From: Limnovirga soli
GTDB taxonomy: Bacteria > Bacteroidota > Bacteroidia > Chitinophagales > Chitinophagaceae
Assembly: GCF_013106755.1 (NCBI RefSeq)
Contig: NZ_WHPF01000002.1
Span: 124,001 to 188,000, forward strand
DNA length: 64,000 nucleotides
Direction: 5' to 3'
In this document: positions 19,230-27,986 of the stretch, piece by piece
Layout: the number at the start of each line of letters is the position of its first letter
How positions within the stretch are numbered: position 1 is the stretch's first letter
Translations under genes and position numbers: made by a program
The notes under the pieces: model-generated
Seen by the model: only the letters and a program-made list of their open reading frames with translations
Databases searched by the model: none
What the model was told of the DNA's origin: nothing

Positions 19230-19604
19230 TTAATTAGTTAACACAATATTGCCAGTAAAATAGATGTCTGAAAAATAGGATTGGGTTGGTTTTTCGTCTA
19301 TAACATGTGTTTTGTACAGATTGTGTAAAATATTGGGTAAACTATTATCCTGAGATAAACTGTTTAAAGAGAAAACGGATGCTTCATAAGGAATTTTGTA
19401 CATTTCATTTACGATATCATTTGCCTCATCATCAGTTAGAAAAAAATTAAATACAATAAGATCGAACTTGATGATTTTTACCAGATTAATACCTTCGTAA
19501 AGGCCGGCTAGTTTAATATAATCGTCGCCATTATTGAGTTGTAATAGTTTGTCTACATCTCCTCTGGTGGTTTGAAACTCGTTTTCAATAATCAGAATAT
19601 TCAT
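19230..19604 (-). CDS. Degenerate receiver-like protein lacking the phospho-acceptor Asp
   Basis: A 124-residue protein. The N-terminus MNILIIENEF and the later FDLIVFNFFLTDDEA follow the outline of a response-regulator receiver, but the acidic pair is altered and the phosphorylated Asp position appears to be Asn. The conserved Thr/Ser and Lys sites are also hard to place. It could be a pseudo-receiver that signals by protein contact, or a merely similar alpha/beta protein. No output domain is attached and no partner kinase is adjacent; a histidine kinase gene lies about 0.8 kb away across a SRPBCC gene. Confidence 0.55.
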   Translation of the reverse strand: MNILIIENEFQTTRGDVDKLLQLNNGDDYIKLAGLYEGINLVKIIKFDLIVFNFFLTDDEANDIVNEMYKIPYEASVFSLNSLSQDNSLPNILHNLYKTHVIDEKPTQSYFSDIYFTGNIVLTN

Positions 19605-19979
19605 ACTCTTGGGGTTGTGGATTAAGACATACAGCGAACAAATCCTTGAACACAGTAAAGTAAAAAAAACAACTACACATTATAAGTAGCAGTTTCTATA
19701 ATTTATTTGTAGTACAAGTTCTACAGAATTTGAAAGCTATGGTACAGCACTTTATGTCTAAATGCTTGTTTTTTAGTGCTGTTTAGGGGCAATATGTAGT
19801 AGAAGGGTAAATGATTTGTACATTGCACCTGTTTACATTTTGTATTTGCACTGTTTTGTTGAATAGCATTGTTGCAGTACAAGAGTGCGACGCAAGTAAG
19901 CTTAATTATTGTTTCAGGCCAGGCTCCAAATATTTTAAAAAATTGCGCCTTAATTACCAATTATTGAAAGTGATATAAT
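19605..19979. other. Divergent intergenic region with one repeat
   Basis: About 375 bp between divergent genes contain a type A repeat (19877-19897) and otherwise AT-rich DNA with no supported ORF. Confidence 0.6.
19877..19897 (+). repeat. Dispersed repeat, type A core
   Basis: A full core copy preceded by GTTGCA and followed by a degenerate GCCAGGC tail near 19918. Confidence 0.92.
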
Positions 19980-20366
19980 ATGAAAAATTTTAAGAAATAT
20001 TTTCAAATACCCGCTGAACCAGTTTTGGTTTATCAGGCTTTAACCAATGCAGCCACCATTCAATTGTGGACTGGTGAAAAGGCAATTATGAGTACCATAC
20101 CCGGTAGTGAATTTGCTTTGTGGGAAGACAGCATTGAAGGGAAAAACATTTCTTTTGAAGAAAATAAAAAAATTGTGCAGCAATGGTATTTTGGTGATCA
20201 GCCGGAAGAATCTATTGTAACCATTATATTACATGAAAATAAAAAGGGCACTTCCCTGGAATTATTACATACCAATATACCCGATGAGGCGTTTGATGAT
20301 ATTGTGGAAGGCTGGAATGAAGCTTATATGGGTGGTTTAATTGAATTTTACAAAGAGGAGGAATAA
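19980..20366 (+). CDS. SRPBCC/AHSA1-like protein
   Basis: A 128-residue protein with the layout of the START-like helix-grip fold of the AHSA1 group: an N-terminal YFQIPAEPVLVYQALTN strand-helix, a central W-rich strand segment, and a C-terminal helix with DDIVEGWNEAYMGGLIEFY. Such proteins bind small hydrophobic ligands or act on Hsp90-like partners; the ligand is unknown here. It is convergent with the histidine kinase gene, only 5 bp apart, so transcripts probably overlap. Confidence 0.82.
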   Translation: MKNFKKYFQIPAEPVLVYQALTNAATIQLWTGEKAIMSTIPGSEFALWEDSIEGKNISFEENKKIVQQWYFGDQPEESIVTIILHENKKGTSLELLHTNIPDEAFDDIVEGWNEAYMGGLIEFYKEEE

Positions 20367-20371
20367 TATTA

Positions 20372-21589
20372 CTACAACTTTTTCTGGGGTAGTTTAATTT
20401 CGAACGCTGTTCCTTTTCCTGGGGTTGAATTGATGTTAATGGTGCCATGCAGCGAGTCTATGAGATGTTTTACAATATTCAGCCCAAGCCCAAAACCCTT
20501 TTCGCCACTGGTTCCTGTTTGGCTAACAGATGCTCCTTCCATTAATTCCTTTATATTATCTTTTGTAAGTCCAACACCGGAATCGGTTATATTAATTTGT
20601 AAAACATTAAAATGAGGCTCATCCTGTAATTGTAACTCAACCAGTACTTTACCAAAATGCGGGGTAAATTTAATAGCATTGGAAATTACATTGCCCGCAA
20701 TTTGAAGTACTTTGCTTTTACTAAATCCTGCTTCTGCATTACCATCGGTTATTTGAACATGATATTCAATGTTTTTTAAAATAGCCTGTGGGGTATACAA
20801 CCTTAATAGCTTTTCCCTTAAAATGGATAAATTAAAAACATTCAATTCATCTGTAGTCGCAATTTTAATTACATTATTATCAGTATTAAGAATTTCATTT
20901 ACCAAATCTATAAGTGATGTACTGCTTTTTTCTATTAAACTTACATATTGGGTAATTTGTTCCCGGGTTATATTTTCTGCTTTTCTTAAAATTAATTGAG
21001 ATAATCCAATTACGCCGCCAATAGGGCCACGAATATCATGCGCCAGCTTTTTTTGTACTTTTTCTGAAGTGGTAATTTTGTCTTTTAATAAGCTCATTTG
21101 ATGTTCAATTTTCAAACGACTTACTATTTCATTGGCTATAGCTTTTAGCTGAAGAACTTTTTCGTTGGTTAATTCCACATCTCCTTTATCTAATACACAC
21201 AAGGCGCCAATATTATTGCCTTCCTCCGTTTGTAATGGTATGCCAAAATAATATTTAAGTTTGGGGTAACCAGTTACATAATCTTTATTACTAAATCTAT
21301 CATCCAGCGCCAGGTTTTTTACTTCCAGTTGTTCCTGCCTTATGGTATACTGACAAACAGAATCTTCTACGGGCATTTGGGTTAATGGAAATCCATAATT
21401 AGAAATTGTCCATTGCGTATAGGAGTCTAATAAATTAATAAATGAAATTTCAGTGCCGGCGATACTTGCTGCCAGTTTGGAAAGATTTTGCAGATAGGTA
21501 TTTGATACAGAATAATCAACATCATATTCTGAAAGTTGTAACTGCCCGTTTAGCAATTTTTCTTCGGTAAGTAAATCCGTATTTTCCAT
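20372..21589 (-). CDS. Cytoplasmic GAF-domain sensor histidine kinase
   Basis: A 405-residue kinase with no membrane segment. Residues 20-160 form a GAF-type sensor domain (SFINLLDSYTQW; DSVCQYTIRQ), followed by a coiled helix, a dimerisation domain with the phospho-accepting His184 in KLAHDIRGPIGG, and a HATPase_c domain with N, G1 (DSGVGL) and G2 (GFGLGLNI) boxes near residues 295-400. It should sense a soluble signal. No response regulator gene is adjacent. The ATG at 21589 starts a single-gene unit. Confidence 0.92.
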   Translation of the reverse strand: MENTDLLTEEKLLNGQLQLSEYDVDYSVSNTYLQNLSKLAASIAGTEISFINLLDSYTQWTISNYGFPLTQMPVEDSVCQYTIRQEQLEVKNLALDDRFSNKDYVTGYPKLKYYFGIPLQTEEGNNIGALCVLDKGDVELTNEKVLQLKAIANEIVSRLKIEHQMSLLKDKITTSEKVQKKLAHDIRGPIGGVIGLSQLILRKAENITREQITQYVSLIEKSSTSLIDLVNEILNTDNNVIKIATTDELNVFNLSILREKLLRLYTPQAILKNIEYHVQITDGNAEAGFSKSKVLQIAGNVISNAIKFTPHFGKVLVELQLQDEPHFNVLQINITDSGVGLTKDNIKELMEGASVSQTGTSGEKGFGLGLNIVKHLIDSLHGTININSTPGKGTAFEIKLPQKKL

Positions 21590-22023
21590 TTCTCAAAAAA
21601 TTAAACCTTCTTCATTTCATCTATTAGCAAGTTACAATATTTATATCGTAGTATTTGCGTTAACGTAGATTGTAACAGATGTTTAAATAGCCATTAAATA
21701 CAATTAAGTGCTTGTAATCAGTTGTTTATAGCCAATATGCTGTTAATATTTTTATATGCCGGGCCAAATATCTTTTTTCATCTTCACTTGCGTCGCACAC
21801 TTCAGGGTTCTGTTGTAAAGGCATCTTCTATACGCGTAAAGATATTTTTTTGGCGCCTGCAAAATTAAGCTTCAAACACGAAGCCTATTGTAGAATTATT
21901 TCATTATTACTACCCTAAAACAAGGGGGTATGAATAATGCTTGGACACCGTTACATCAAGGCCAAGGGTTACCTTTTACGAAATCCGGTATTAATAACCG
22001 TATATTAATTTTAATCTTTACAA
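21590..22023. other. Divergent intergenic region with one hybrid repeat
   Basis: About 430 bp. It holds the hybrid repeat at 21786 and AT-rich DNA. No gene is supported. Confidence 0.6.
21786..21828 (-). repeat. Hybrid dispersed repeat (type A core joined to type B lead)
   Basis: In its own orientation the lead (GCC...AACAGAACCCTGA) is of type B and runs directly into AGTGTGCGACGCAAG of type A. The GCCGGG tail is at about 21758-21764. Confidence 0.75.
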
Positions 22024-22314
22024 ATGATACAAAAAACTTACTACAAAACAAAAGACTATTGCAAAGTAAAATTCACTTTTGAAGTTGAAAATGCAGAAAC
22101 TGTTGAAATACTTGGTTTAAACAGTGATTGGCAAAACTCAATAGTAATGAGTAAGAAAAAAGATGGCAGTTTTAGTTGTGATGTTTCACTTCCTAAAAAC
22201 ACCAGCCACGAATTTAAATACCGTGTAAATGAAACACTCTGGATAAATGAACCAGAAGCTGATGCAAAAGCCATCAACGAGTTTGGAACAGAAAACAGTG
22301 TAATAAATATTTAA
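22024..22314 (+). CDS. Isoamylase early-set (CBM48-like) domain protein
   Basis: A 96-residue stand-alone beta-sandwich domain. The pattern KVKFTFEVENAETVEILGLNSDWQ...FKYRVNETLWINEPEAD matches the E-set/CBM48 domain found beside glycogen-processing enzymes. On its own it could bind alpha-glucan, but no glycogen gene lies nearby. A clear terminator follows. Confidence 0.85.
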   Translation: MIQKTYYKTKDYCKVKFTFEVENAETVEILGLNSDWQNSIVMSKKKDGSFSCDVSLPKNTSHEFKYRVNETLWINEPEADAKAINEFGTENSVINI

Positions 22315-22334
22315 TTCTCCTTTAATAAACTAAT

Positions 22335-22368
22335 AAAAAAAGCAATCATTGTATGATTGCTTTTTTTT
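22335..22368 (+). terminator. Bidirectional intrinsic terminator
   Basis: A perfect 14 bp stem (A-run plus GCAATCA, with TGATTGC plus T-run) has a 5-base loop. It separates two convergent genes. Confidence 0.92.
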
Positions 22369-22394
22369 GTCCGTTTTGTACCTGAATTGTTTTT

Positions 22395-22841
22395 CTAATT
22401 CATCATGCGTAATAGGGTAACTTCTATTATTTTTTGAGCAAGCTCCTCAGAAATATTGGACGCATCAGCCAGGTATTCCAATATTTTTTGTTCTTTGTGG
22501 GTAATACTTTCATTTGCCAATACCAGTTCAGCACAAAGACAAAATAATTGAGGCTTTAATCGCTGACTTATCAGATGTAAACCACCGTTAATTAGCGGAA
22601 TTGCGCCATATTTGAGGTATTGCTCTTTTACTTCTGCAATGTAAAAGTTTATGTTTTCGTCTTCAAATACGCGTAAGCGCATCAGGATAGCATCCAGCGC
22701 TTTAAATTCTTTTTCACCCCAGTCTTCATCTGCATGTAAAATAGAATAAAAAATGGCCATATATGCTTCCTGAACTGTAAATGGGGAATACGAAGCAATA
22801 TGCGTTTCAGCAGGTTTGAATAATTCATCAAATAATTTCAT
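22395..22841 (-). CDS. TerB-like alpha-helical protein
   Basis: A 148-residue all-helical protein. The central HADEDWGEKEFKALD and later AELVLANESITHKEQKILEYLAD repeat an acidic helix-loop-helix pattern seen in the TerB (tellurite resistance) family. TerB proteins are thought to bind metal ions or act in stress complexes; there are no other ter genes here. The ATG is at 22841. Confidence 0.75.
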   Translation of the reverse strand: MKLFDELFKPAETHIASYSPFTVQEAYMAIFYSILHADEDWGEKEFKALDAILMRLRVFEDENINFYIAEVKEQYLKYGAIPLINGGLHLISQRLKPQLFCLCAELVLANESITHKEQKILEYLADASNISEELAQKIIEVTLLRMMN

Positions 22842-23145
22842 AAGGTACCGTTGATTTTTAAAGTTGAGTTTTTAAGAAATTGTATAAAAATTAAATTTAT
22901 TGCATAGCCTATTTTGTGTTTTTTTAAAAAATAAACCAAACTAATTGTTGCAATTCTGTTTATAATAAAGTAGTACTGCAAATTTACATCATCTGTTACA
23001 ATTTTGTACAGTGAGTGTTCTAAAATCGTACACTTATTATGGGTTGGTTTTCTCTAAAAGATTGATTTACAATATTATTTTTTTTGGCACTGAATTGCAA
23101 TATGCATTAGTAACAAATTTTAAAATAATTTAAAAAATCAACTGT
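22842..23145. other. AT-rich intergenic stretch
   Basis: About 300 bp with no supported gene, repeat or hairpin. Confidence 0.6.
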
Positions 23146-23574
23146 ATGAAAAAGATCATTTTATTACCCGTAATGTTAATGTGTATAGCTACCGCCGTTT
23201 ATGCCAAAAACACCAAAGACGATAACAGTAAAGCCAAAATTACTACTAAAAGTAACGATAATGGATTGGTGCACATTGGCAGGAATATGAATGTAATTAA
23301 ACAGGTTGTTATTTCAAAAGGCGAACTGATTGAGCATTTTTACTCCGCCGATGGTGAATACCTTGCTACCAGTAAAAACTTTGCTTTCGACAAACTACCC
23401 AAGAATGCCATTAAAACTATTACCACTAACTATACTTTTCCCGAGTACAAATTGGTAGATTGTATTAAAATAATAAATGCCGATGGCACAATTTGCTATT
23501 ACCTTGGAATGCATAATAATGGCATTAGAATTATTTTGGAAGTTACTGCCGATGGGGAAGTAGGCTTGTTTTAA
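23146..23574 (+). CDS. Small exported protein of unknown function
   Basis: A 142-residue protein with a signal peptide (MKKIILL... cleaved near VYA, residue 20). The mature part is basic at first, then beta-rich with DGEYLATSKNFAFDKLPKNAIKTI, a pattern like single PepSY-like domains of Bacteroidetes, but that match is not firm. It is expected in the periplasm. It stands alone. Confidence 0.7.
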   Translation: MKKIILLPVMLMCIATAVYAKNTKDDNSKAKITTKSNDNGLVHIGRNMNVIKQVVISKGELIEHFYSADGEYLATSKNFAFDKLPKNAIKTITTNYTFPEYKLVDCIKIINADGTICYYLGMHNNGIRIILEVTADGEVGLF

Positions 23575-23604
23575 TAGCCATTAATTGTTGCCCATTGGTT
23601 TGAA

Positions 23605-23624
23605 GTACAATAGTGCGACGCAAG
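23605..23624 (+). repeat. Dispersed repeat, type A core with one change
   Basis: The core reads GTACAATAGTGCGACGCAAG. A GCCAGGCTAAAAAAA tail follows at about 23646. Confidence 0.9.
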
Positions 23625-23649
23625 AAAAGCATACCATTGATGTGCAGCC

Positions 23650-24360
23650 AGGCTAAAAAAATTCATTTAAAAACAGGCTATTTTGTAAACTCGATAATAT
23701 GTACAAAGTAGTATTCATCCTTGGCAGGTACAATGTTTTTTCAAATAGCCTTGTTTTTTTACCTAAACGCAGACAGGTATTTTTATTGGCAATATCTTCT
23801 GCCGTATGCAATGGCTGCATGGATGGGTACCATAAAATATGGACAGGCCTGCTTAAGTAATGTTGGTTTGCAGCACTGTAAACAGGTATTCCAGCTAACT
23901 GATGTCCGCCAAAAATACCCGGCTTTTGCTGAAAAGGCCGGAACGCCAACTTCTTGCATTGGAATTTGTAAAGTTTCAATTGGATTACCTATGCTAATGT
24001 AGGCGGCGCTAAAATCATGGCCATATCAATGATGTGCTTTCCCTTCCGGCTTATCCAGTCTGATAACTTTATTCGGGCAATGCTAATGCATTGTCCGTTT
24101 TTTCTATTACGCCATCATCATTTGTAGCATCGAAAAAACCTGAATAGCCATACTCGCCATAAAAGGATACAGGTATTCGCCACCTGCCACAGTGGATGGA
24201 TCGACAACTCCGCCTTCAAAAGTTGTTGAAATATTGAGCGGAAAAAGAATTAGCCTTTGCTGTAACTCTTCCAGATAAATGCCTTTGTTTTCGCAGCATC
24301 TGCCACCATTAGCCGATTTTACAATACCTATTCTGCAAACGGTAATGCAGCTAATTCAAA
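23650..24360 (-). pseudogene. Decayed coding-like stretch, origin unknown
   Basis: About 700 bp with no intact reading frame of convincing quality, yet more GC-rich than the nearby spacers. On the minus strand short protein-like pieces appear in different frames, such as GGVVDPSTVAGGEYLYPF and GFFDATNDDGVIEKTD, separated by shifts and stops. This suggests a gene that has decayed by frameshifts. A 108-codon minus ORF (23653-23979) is probably a chance remnant. The family was not recognised. Confidence 0.35.
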
Positions 24361-24363
24361 TAC

Positions 24364-26190
24364 CTATGCAGGCACGGCAGCAACAGCTGGAGCAGGAATA
24401 GTTAAACACATAATGGTTTGCTCCATGGCATTTAACTCTGTTTTTAATTGCTGCATATATTTTTCTGCATTTTCCTTAACAAAAGGAGTAAGTTTTTTAT
24501 AATATTCAATACCCTGCAACAGGTTAGATTGAAAGGTTTTAAAATAGCGGCTTTTAGCAGCATTTATATTTTCGGAACAGGTATTAATTTCTTTGGTAAA
24601 ATAATCAATGTATAGCTGCAATTCGTTTACAAACATATTTGACCGTTTTTCAGCATTTAATAAATTAACCCTGCCATATATGTGATCTATCATTTGTCTC
24701 AAAGAAAAAACGCCTGAAAAATAGGCCAGGTTCGGGCCGGGGCAAACCAATACTGCTGTAAGTTTATGCATTGGCATCACATTCTCTTTAAGCAGGGCAG
24801 GAGCGCCTAAACCTTCACACAAACAATCTTTTTCTGTTAAGGAATCTAATTGCTGCTTGTACATGTCTGCCGGTAATTGTTCTGCTTCCAGTTGTTTTAT
24901 TTTTAGGTGCAGGTATTGCCTTGACGCAGTACAAATAGGTATTTCAGTAAATTCTGTATTGCTAACCAGGTATTTTTTATAGCAGGGGCTGCCTGGTCGG
25001 CCTTTTTCAATTCTTTCTGCCACCTGTAAATGAGAAGAACTTTTTCTAAAATTATTAAACGGAACACCTAAGGGAGAAGCATGACTGATATAATAATCTT
25101 CTTTTTTTGCATTGGCCAGTTCATGCAAAGTGGTATTATCCAGGTTTGTTGCTTCAGGCACCAGTAAAAATGGGCTACCCCAACCTGTTGAATCTGCATT
25201 ATAATAGTTCAGTAAAAATGTGTTTTCATCTGCAGTGCCAATACCACCTTGTACTGTTACCCTTAATTTGGGTTGTGTGGTAAATGATGGCCTTTCCTTT
25301 GCAACTAAAGCTGCATTGCAAAGTTGCATCAATTCGCTGGCTAAGGCATCCCGGTTTTGTTTAAATTCCTCCAAAATAGGGCCCAGTAATAAACCATCTG
25401 TCGCAAATGCATGGCCACCACAATTAAGTCCGGATTCTATTCTAAATTCTGATACCCATAATCCTTTTTTAGCCAAAATTTTGCCTTGTGTTAATGCCGA
25501 CCTGTAATCACTAACTTTTAAAATGATCTTTTTCTTCAAATAATTATTTCGGTCAGGGAAAAAATCTTCAAATTGTTCAGCATAAGCATACAACCTGGGA
25601 TTGTACCCTGCAGAAAATACAACAGATGATTCCAGTGTGCTGGTTGCAAAGCCTCTTAATGCCGCCAATGCATCAGAGTACTCTTTGGGTAACATTTCAC
25701 CATCTTTTGTATAATTATTTTTATCAAGCTTACTCATAATATTAACATCAATAGAGCCAGCTTTTATTTCTTGTCTAAGCTCATTTTGCATCAATATTTT
25801 CTCATTACCATCTTCTGTTTCCAGCATTTGAAGGTAATCTTGCTTTATACTACTGGTTTCGGGTAATAACTCAAAATATTTTGTAATTTCTGAATTGGCA
25901 GTAAATAATTCTTCCTGTAAAATAGTTACTTGCCTTTTTACCAGCAGGTTTAATAAATCTAAATAGGATTTTATTCTTTTAGCTCTATAATCGTCTTCGG
26001 TGGCAGGTATTGGTGTAAAAGCAATATTATTTCTATTGGCATGTAATTCTCTCATTTGTTCAATCAGTTCATCCTCTACAATAGAAACTACTGATGAAAT
26101 ACCAAATCGGGCTACTTTTAAAGGTGTATCAATCGTAAAACCTAGGCCCATAACTGGAATATGAAAACTGTGGTGTGTTGCTGTACTCAT
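24364..26190 (-). CDS. Large uncharacterised protein, possibly TIM-barrel/FMN-like
   Basis: A 608-residue protein with no signal peptide. The start ATG at 26190 is preferred to a TTG three codons upstream. The N-terminus HSFHIPVMGLGFTIDTPLKVARFGI and the segments SGLNCGGHAF and RVTVQGGIGTADE resemble phosphate- or FMN-binding loops of TIM-barrel enzymes such as nitronate monooxygenase or glutamate synthase, but no full family match was recognised. The C-terminal 150 residues are helical and rich in charged residues. Several Cys residues (ECLCEGL-like DCLCEG, PICTAS) may be functional. It is a single gene beside a decayed stretch. Confidence 0.75.
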   Translation of the reverse strand: MSTATHHSFHIPVMGLGFTIDTPLKVARFGISSVVSIVEDELIEQMRELHANRNNIAFTPIPATEDDYRAKRIKSYLDLLNLLVKRQVTILQEELFTANSEITKYFELLPETSSIKQDYLQMLETEDGNEKILMQNELRQEIKAGSIDVNIMSKLDKNNYTKDGEMLPKEYSDALAALRGFATSTLESSVVFSAGYNPRLYAYAEQFEDFFPDRNNYLKKKIILKVSDYRSALTQGKILAKKGLWVSEFRIESGLNCGGHAFATDGLLLGPILEEFKQNRDALASELMQLCNAALVAKERPSFTTQPKLRVTVQGGIGTADENTFLLNYYNADSTGWGSPFLLVPEATNLDNTTLHELANAKKEDYYISHASPLGVPFNNFRKSSSHLQVAERIEKGRPGSPCYKKYLVSNTEFTEIPICTASRQYLHLKIKQLEAEQLPADMYKQQLDSLTEKDCLCEGLGAPALLKENVMPMHKLTAVLVCPGPNLAYFSGVFSLRQMIDHIYGRVNLLNAEKRSNMFVNELQLYIDYFTKEINTCSENINAAKSRYFKTFQSNLLQGIEYYKKLTPFVKENAEKYMQQLKTELNAMEQTIMCLTIPAPAVAAVPA

Positions 26191-26620
26191 GCTGCGCAAA
26201 TAATAATTTAATATTAGATAGTAATATGTGAGCGGTAAAGTTCTAGGAAAGCCCCTTTTAAAAACATGACAATAGTCATACAGCCAGCTAACCAGTATCT
26301 GTTTTATATTACAAAAAATATATTTTATACAACTCCAGGTGGGTGAATCAGAGGAATTTAAGCCAAGTGGTAACTGCGATAATGTTTAATACCCAACAAG
26401 CAGGGCTATATTTTTTGGCCCGGCTTTACAAAAATGGCGGCTTTACTTGCGTCGCACTCTTGTACGCAAACATATATAGCAGCAAAGTAAATCTGCAGAA
26501 ATAGCATTTTCAAGTCAAGAAAAAAATAAAGGGTTAAATATTGGATGAATGTTTTTAAGGGGAGAGTATTGCCTTTTGTGGCAAAAGATTTAGGCTTGCA
26601 AACGGCTGACAATTTTATAA
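26191..26620. other. Intergenic stretch with one repeat
   Basis: About 430 bp upstream of the large minus-strand gene. It contains the type A repeat at 26445-26465; the 68-codon minus ORF across it is treated as chance. Confidence 0.6.
26445..26465 (-). repeat. Dispersed repeat, type A core
   Basis: A full core copy with TAAAGCCGCCAT and a GCCGGGCCAAAAAA tail (26417-26423 region). This is one of the most complete elements. Confidence 0.95.
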
Positions 26621-26809
26621 TTACTGCAAGAGAAAATAAGCAATTAAACCAACAAAAGTAAAATACGAAAAAACAAAGAAAAGTAAATTACGACGTGTTT
26701 TGTTGCGGAAATACCTTGAATTATGTACAGACTTAAGCAGCCTTTTTTGTTCGAATTGCTGCAAAATGGAAATCTCTTCATTTTGCATGCTAAATGTTAA
26801 TGTAGTCAT
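26621..26809 (-). CDS. Possible small single-helix membrane protein (62 residues)
   Basis: The ORF encodes a charged N-terminal part rich in Arg and Lys (FEQKRLLKSV, RYFRNKTRR) and one C-terminal hydrophobic segment, LLFFVFSYFTFVGLIAYFLL. The ATG is at 26809. No family is recognised and no neighbour suggests a role. It is kept because start, stop and layout look gene-like. Confidence 0.45.
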   Translation of the reverse strand: MTTLTFSMQNEEISILQQFEQKRLLKSVHNSRYFRNKTRRNLLFFVFSYFTFVGLIAYFLLQ

Positions 26810-27341
26810 ACTGGCAATTTTTAATACATGTTTGAGTAATGATTAGCAAGCTATTTAATTTATTCAGCTGTTTTATCACAATCTCGGCCATTCAGTAAAA
26901 TTCAACACTAAATAGGTAATATTGGTTACTGAAGTTTTTATTTTAGTTAGCATAAACTATTGATTTTCTGCTTACTAGTGTTAGTTTTTATGCTGATCAC
27001 ATAATATAAGTTTGCGTTTTTTACCCTGTAGTAAAGGTATGTTCTAATAAATGTGGTAAAATTAAATGGTAGAAAGTGCTTAAAGCTGGATGCCTTAAAT
27101 TGTTACATTATAATATGTTGCCATAAAAGAAGAACCTACAAGTGAGTGACACAACAGACGATGAGTTGTGTTATGTATTTGATAAACATATGGTTATAGA
27201 AAAAAACTTGACTAATTCCTATCGGATATTAAAATTCCCATAAATAATATAGATTTAAAGGTAATTGTTAATTTAGGCCAAAATTTTAAAAAAAGTTAAA
27301 GTATCTTCGTCCAAAATTTAGTAACCAAACAAATACCAATT
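26810..27341. other. Long AT-rich upstream region of cysC-sat
   Basis: About 530 bp with a type C hybrid repeat (27120-27155) and a TATCTTCG box (27302-27309) 32 bp before cysC that may be a -7 element. No ORF is supported. Confidence 0.6.
27120..27155 (+). repeat. Hybrid dispersed repeat (type B lead joined to type C core)
   Basis: The lead GCCATAAAAGAAGAACC belongs to type B and is followed by TACAAGTGAGTGACACAAC of type C. No clear GCCGGG tail remains. Confidence 0.75.
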
Positions 27342-27950
27342 ATGGAAGTTGTTAAGAACATCGTGTGGCATAATGCTACAATAACCAAAGAAGACCGCCA
27401 TCGTAAAAATGGCCATAAGAGTGCAATTTTATGGTACACAGGACTTTCTGGTGCAGGTAAATCTACCCTGGCCAATAAAGTTGAAGAGAAATTGTTTGAG
27501 CGTGGATATAATACCTACGTTCTGGATGGAGATAACGTGCGTATGGGTTTAAATAAAGGTTTAGGCTTTACCGCTGATGACCGTAAAGAAAATATCCGCA
27601 GAATTGGGGAAGTAGCAAAATTATTTGTTGATGCCGGTGTTCTGGTTTCTACAGCTTTTGTTTCTCCTTACCGCGAAGACCGCGAAATGGTTCGCTCTAT
27701 TATGAAAGAAGGTGAATTTGTTGAAATATATGTAGCTGCTTCTCTTGAAGTGTGCGAAACCCGCGATACAAAAGGTTTATACAAAAAAGCCCGTGCTGGT
27801 GAAATTAAAAATTTTACTGGTATCAGCGATCCTTATGAAGCACCTGAAAAAGCTGAATTATCAGTAGATACCGGTGGCCAAACACTGGACGAAAGTGCTG
27901 AAGTAGTTTTAAGCTACCTGGAAGAGCATGGTTATATTACAAAAGCCTAA
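27342..27950 (+). CDS. cysC: Adenylylsulfate kinase
   Basis: A 202-residue kinase that phosphorylates adenosine 5'-phosphosulfate (APS) to PAPS using ATP. Walker A GLSGAGKST lies near residues 36-44, and the family segments DGDNVRMGLNKGLGFTADDRKENIRRIGEV and FVSPYREDRE are present. It precedes sat by 36 bp in the same direction, giving a two-gene PAPS synthesis unit. No sulfate transporter or PAPS reductase is nearby. Confidence 0.96.
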   Translation: MEVVKNIVWHNATITKEDRHRKNGHKSAILWYTGLSGAGKSTLANKVEEKLFERGYNTYVLDGDNVRMGLNKGLGFTADDRKENIRRIGEVAKLFVDAGVLVSTAFVSPYREDREMVRSIMKEGEFVEIYVAASLEVCETRDTKGLYKKARAGEIKNFTGISDPYEAPEKAELSVDTGGQTLDESAEVVLSYLEEHGYITKA

Positions 27951-27986
27951 TTCATTTAAATACTCAACTTAATAAAATTTATTACA

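Noticed and set aside
23721-24002. 93-codon plus ORF and overlapping 108-codon minus ORF in the decayed stretch
   Set aside because: They overlap on opposite strands, neither resembles a known protein, and the surrounding sequence has broken frames.
26406-26612. 68-codon minus ORF across a type A repeat (similar ORFs at 19721-19960, 45878-46138, 53300-53545, 62158-62340)
   Set aside because: Their apparent shared peptide (CDAS and variants) comes only from the repeat core being translated in one frame. The rest of each ORF is dissimilar and lacks gene-like composition.
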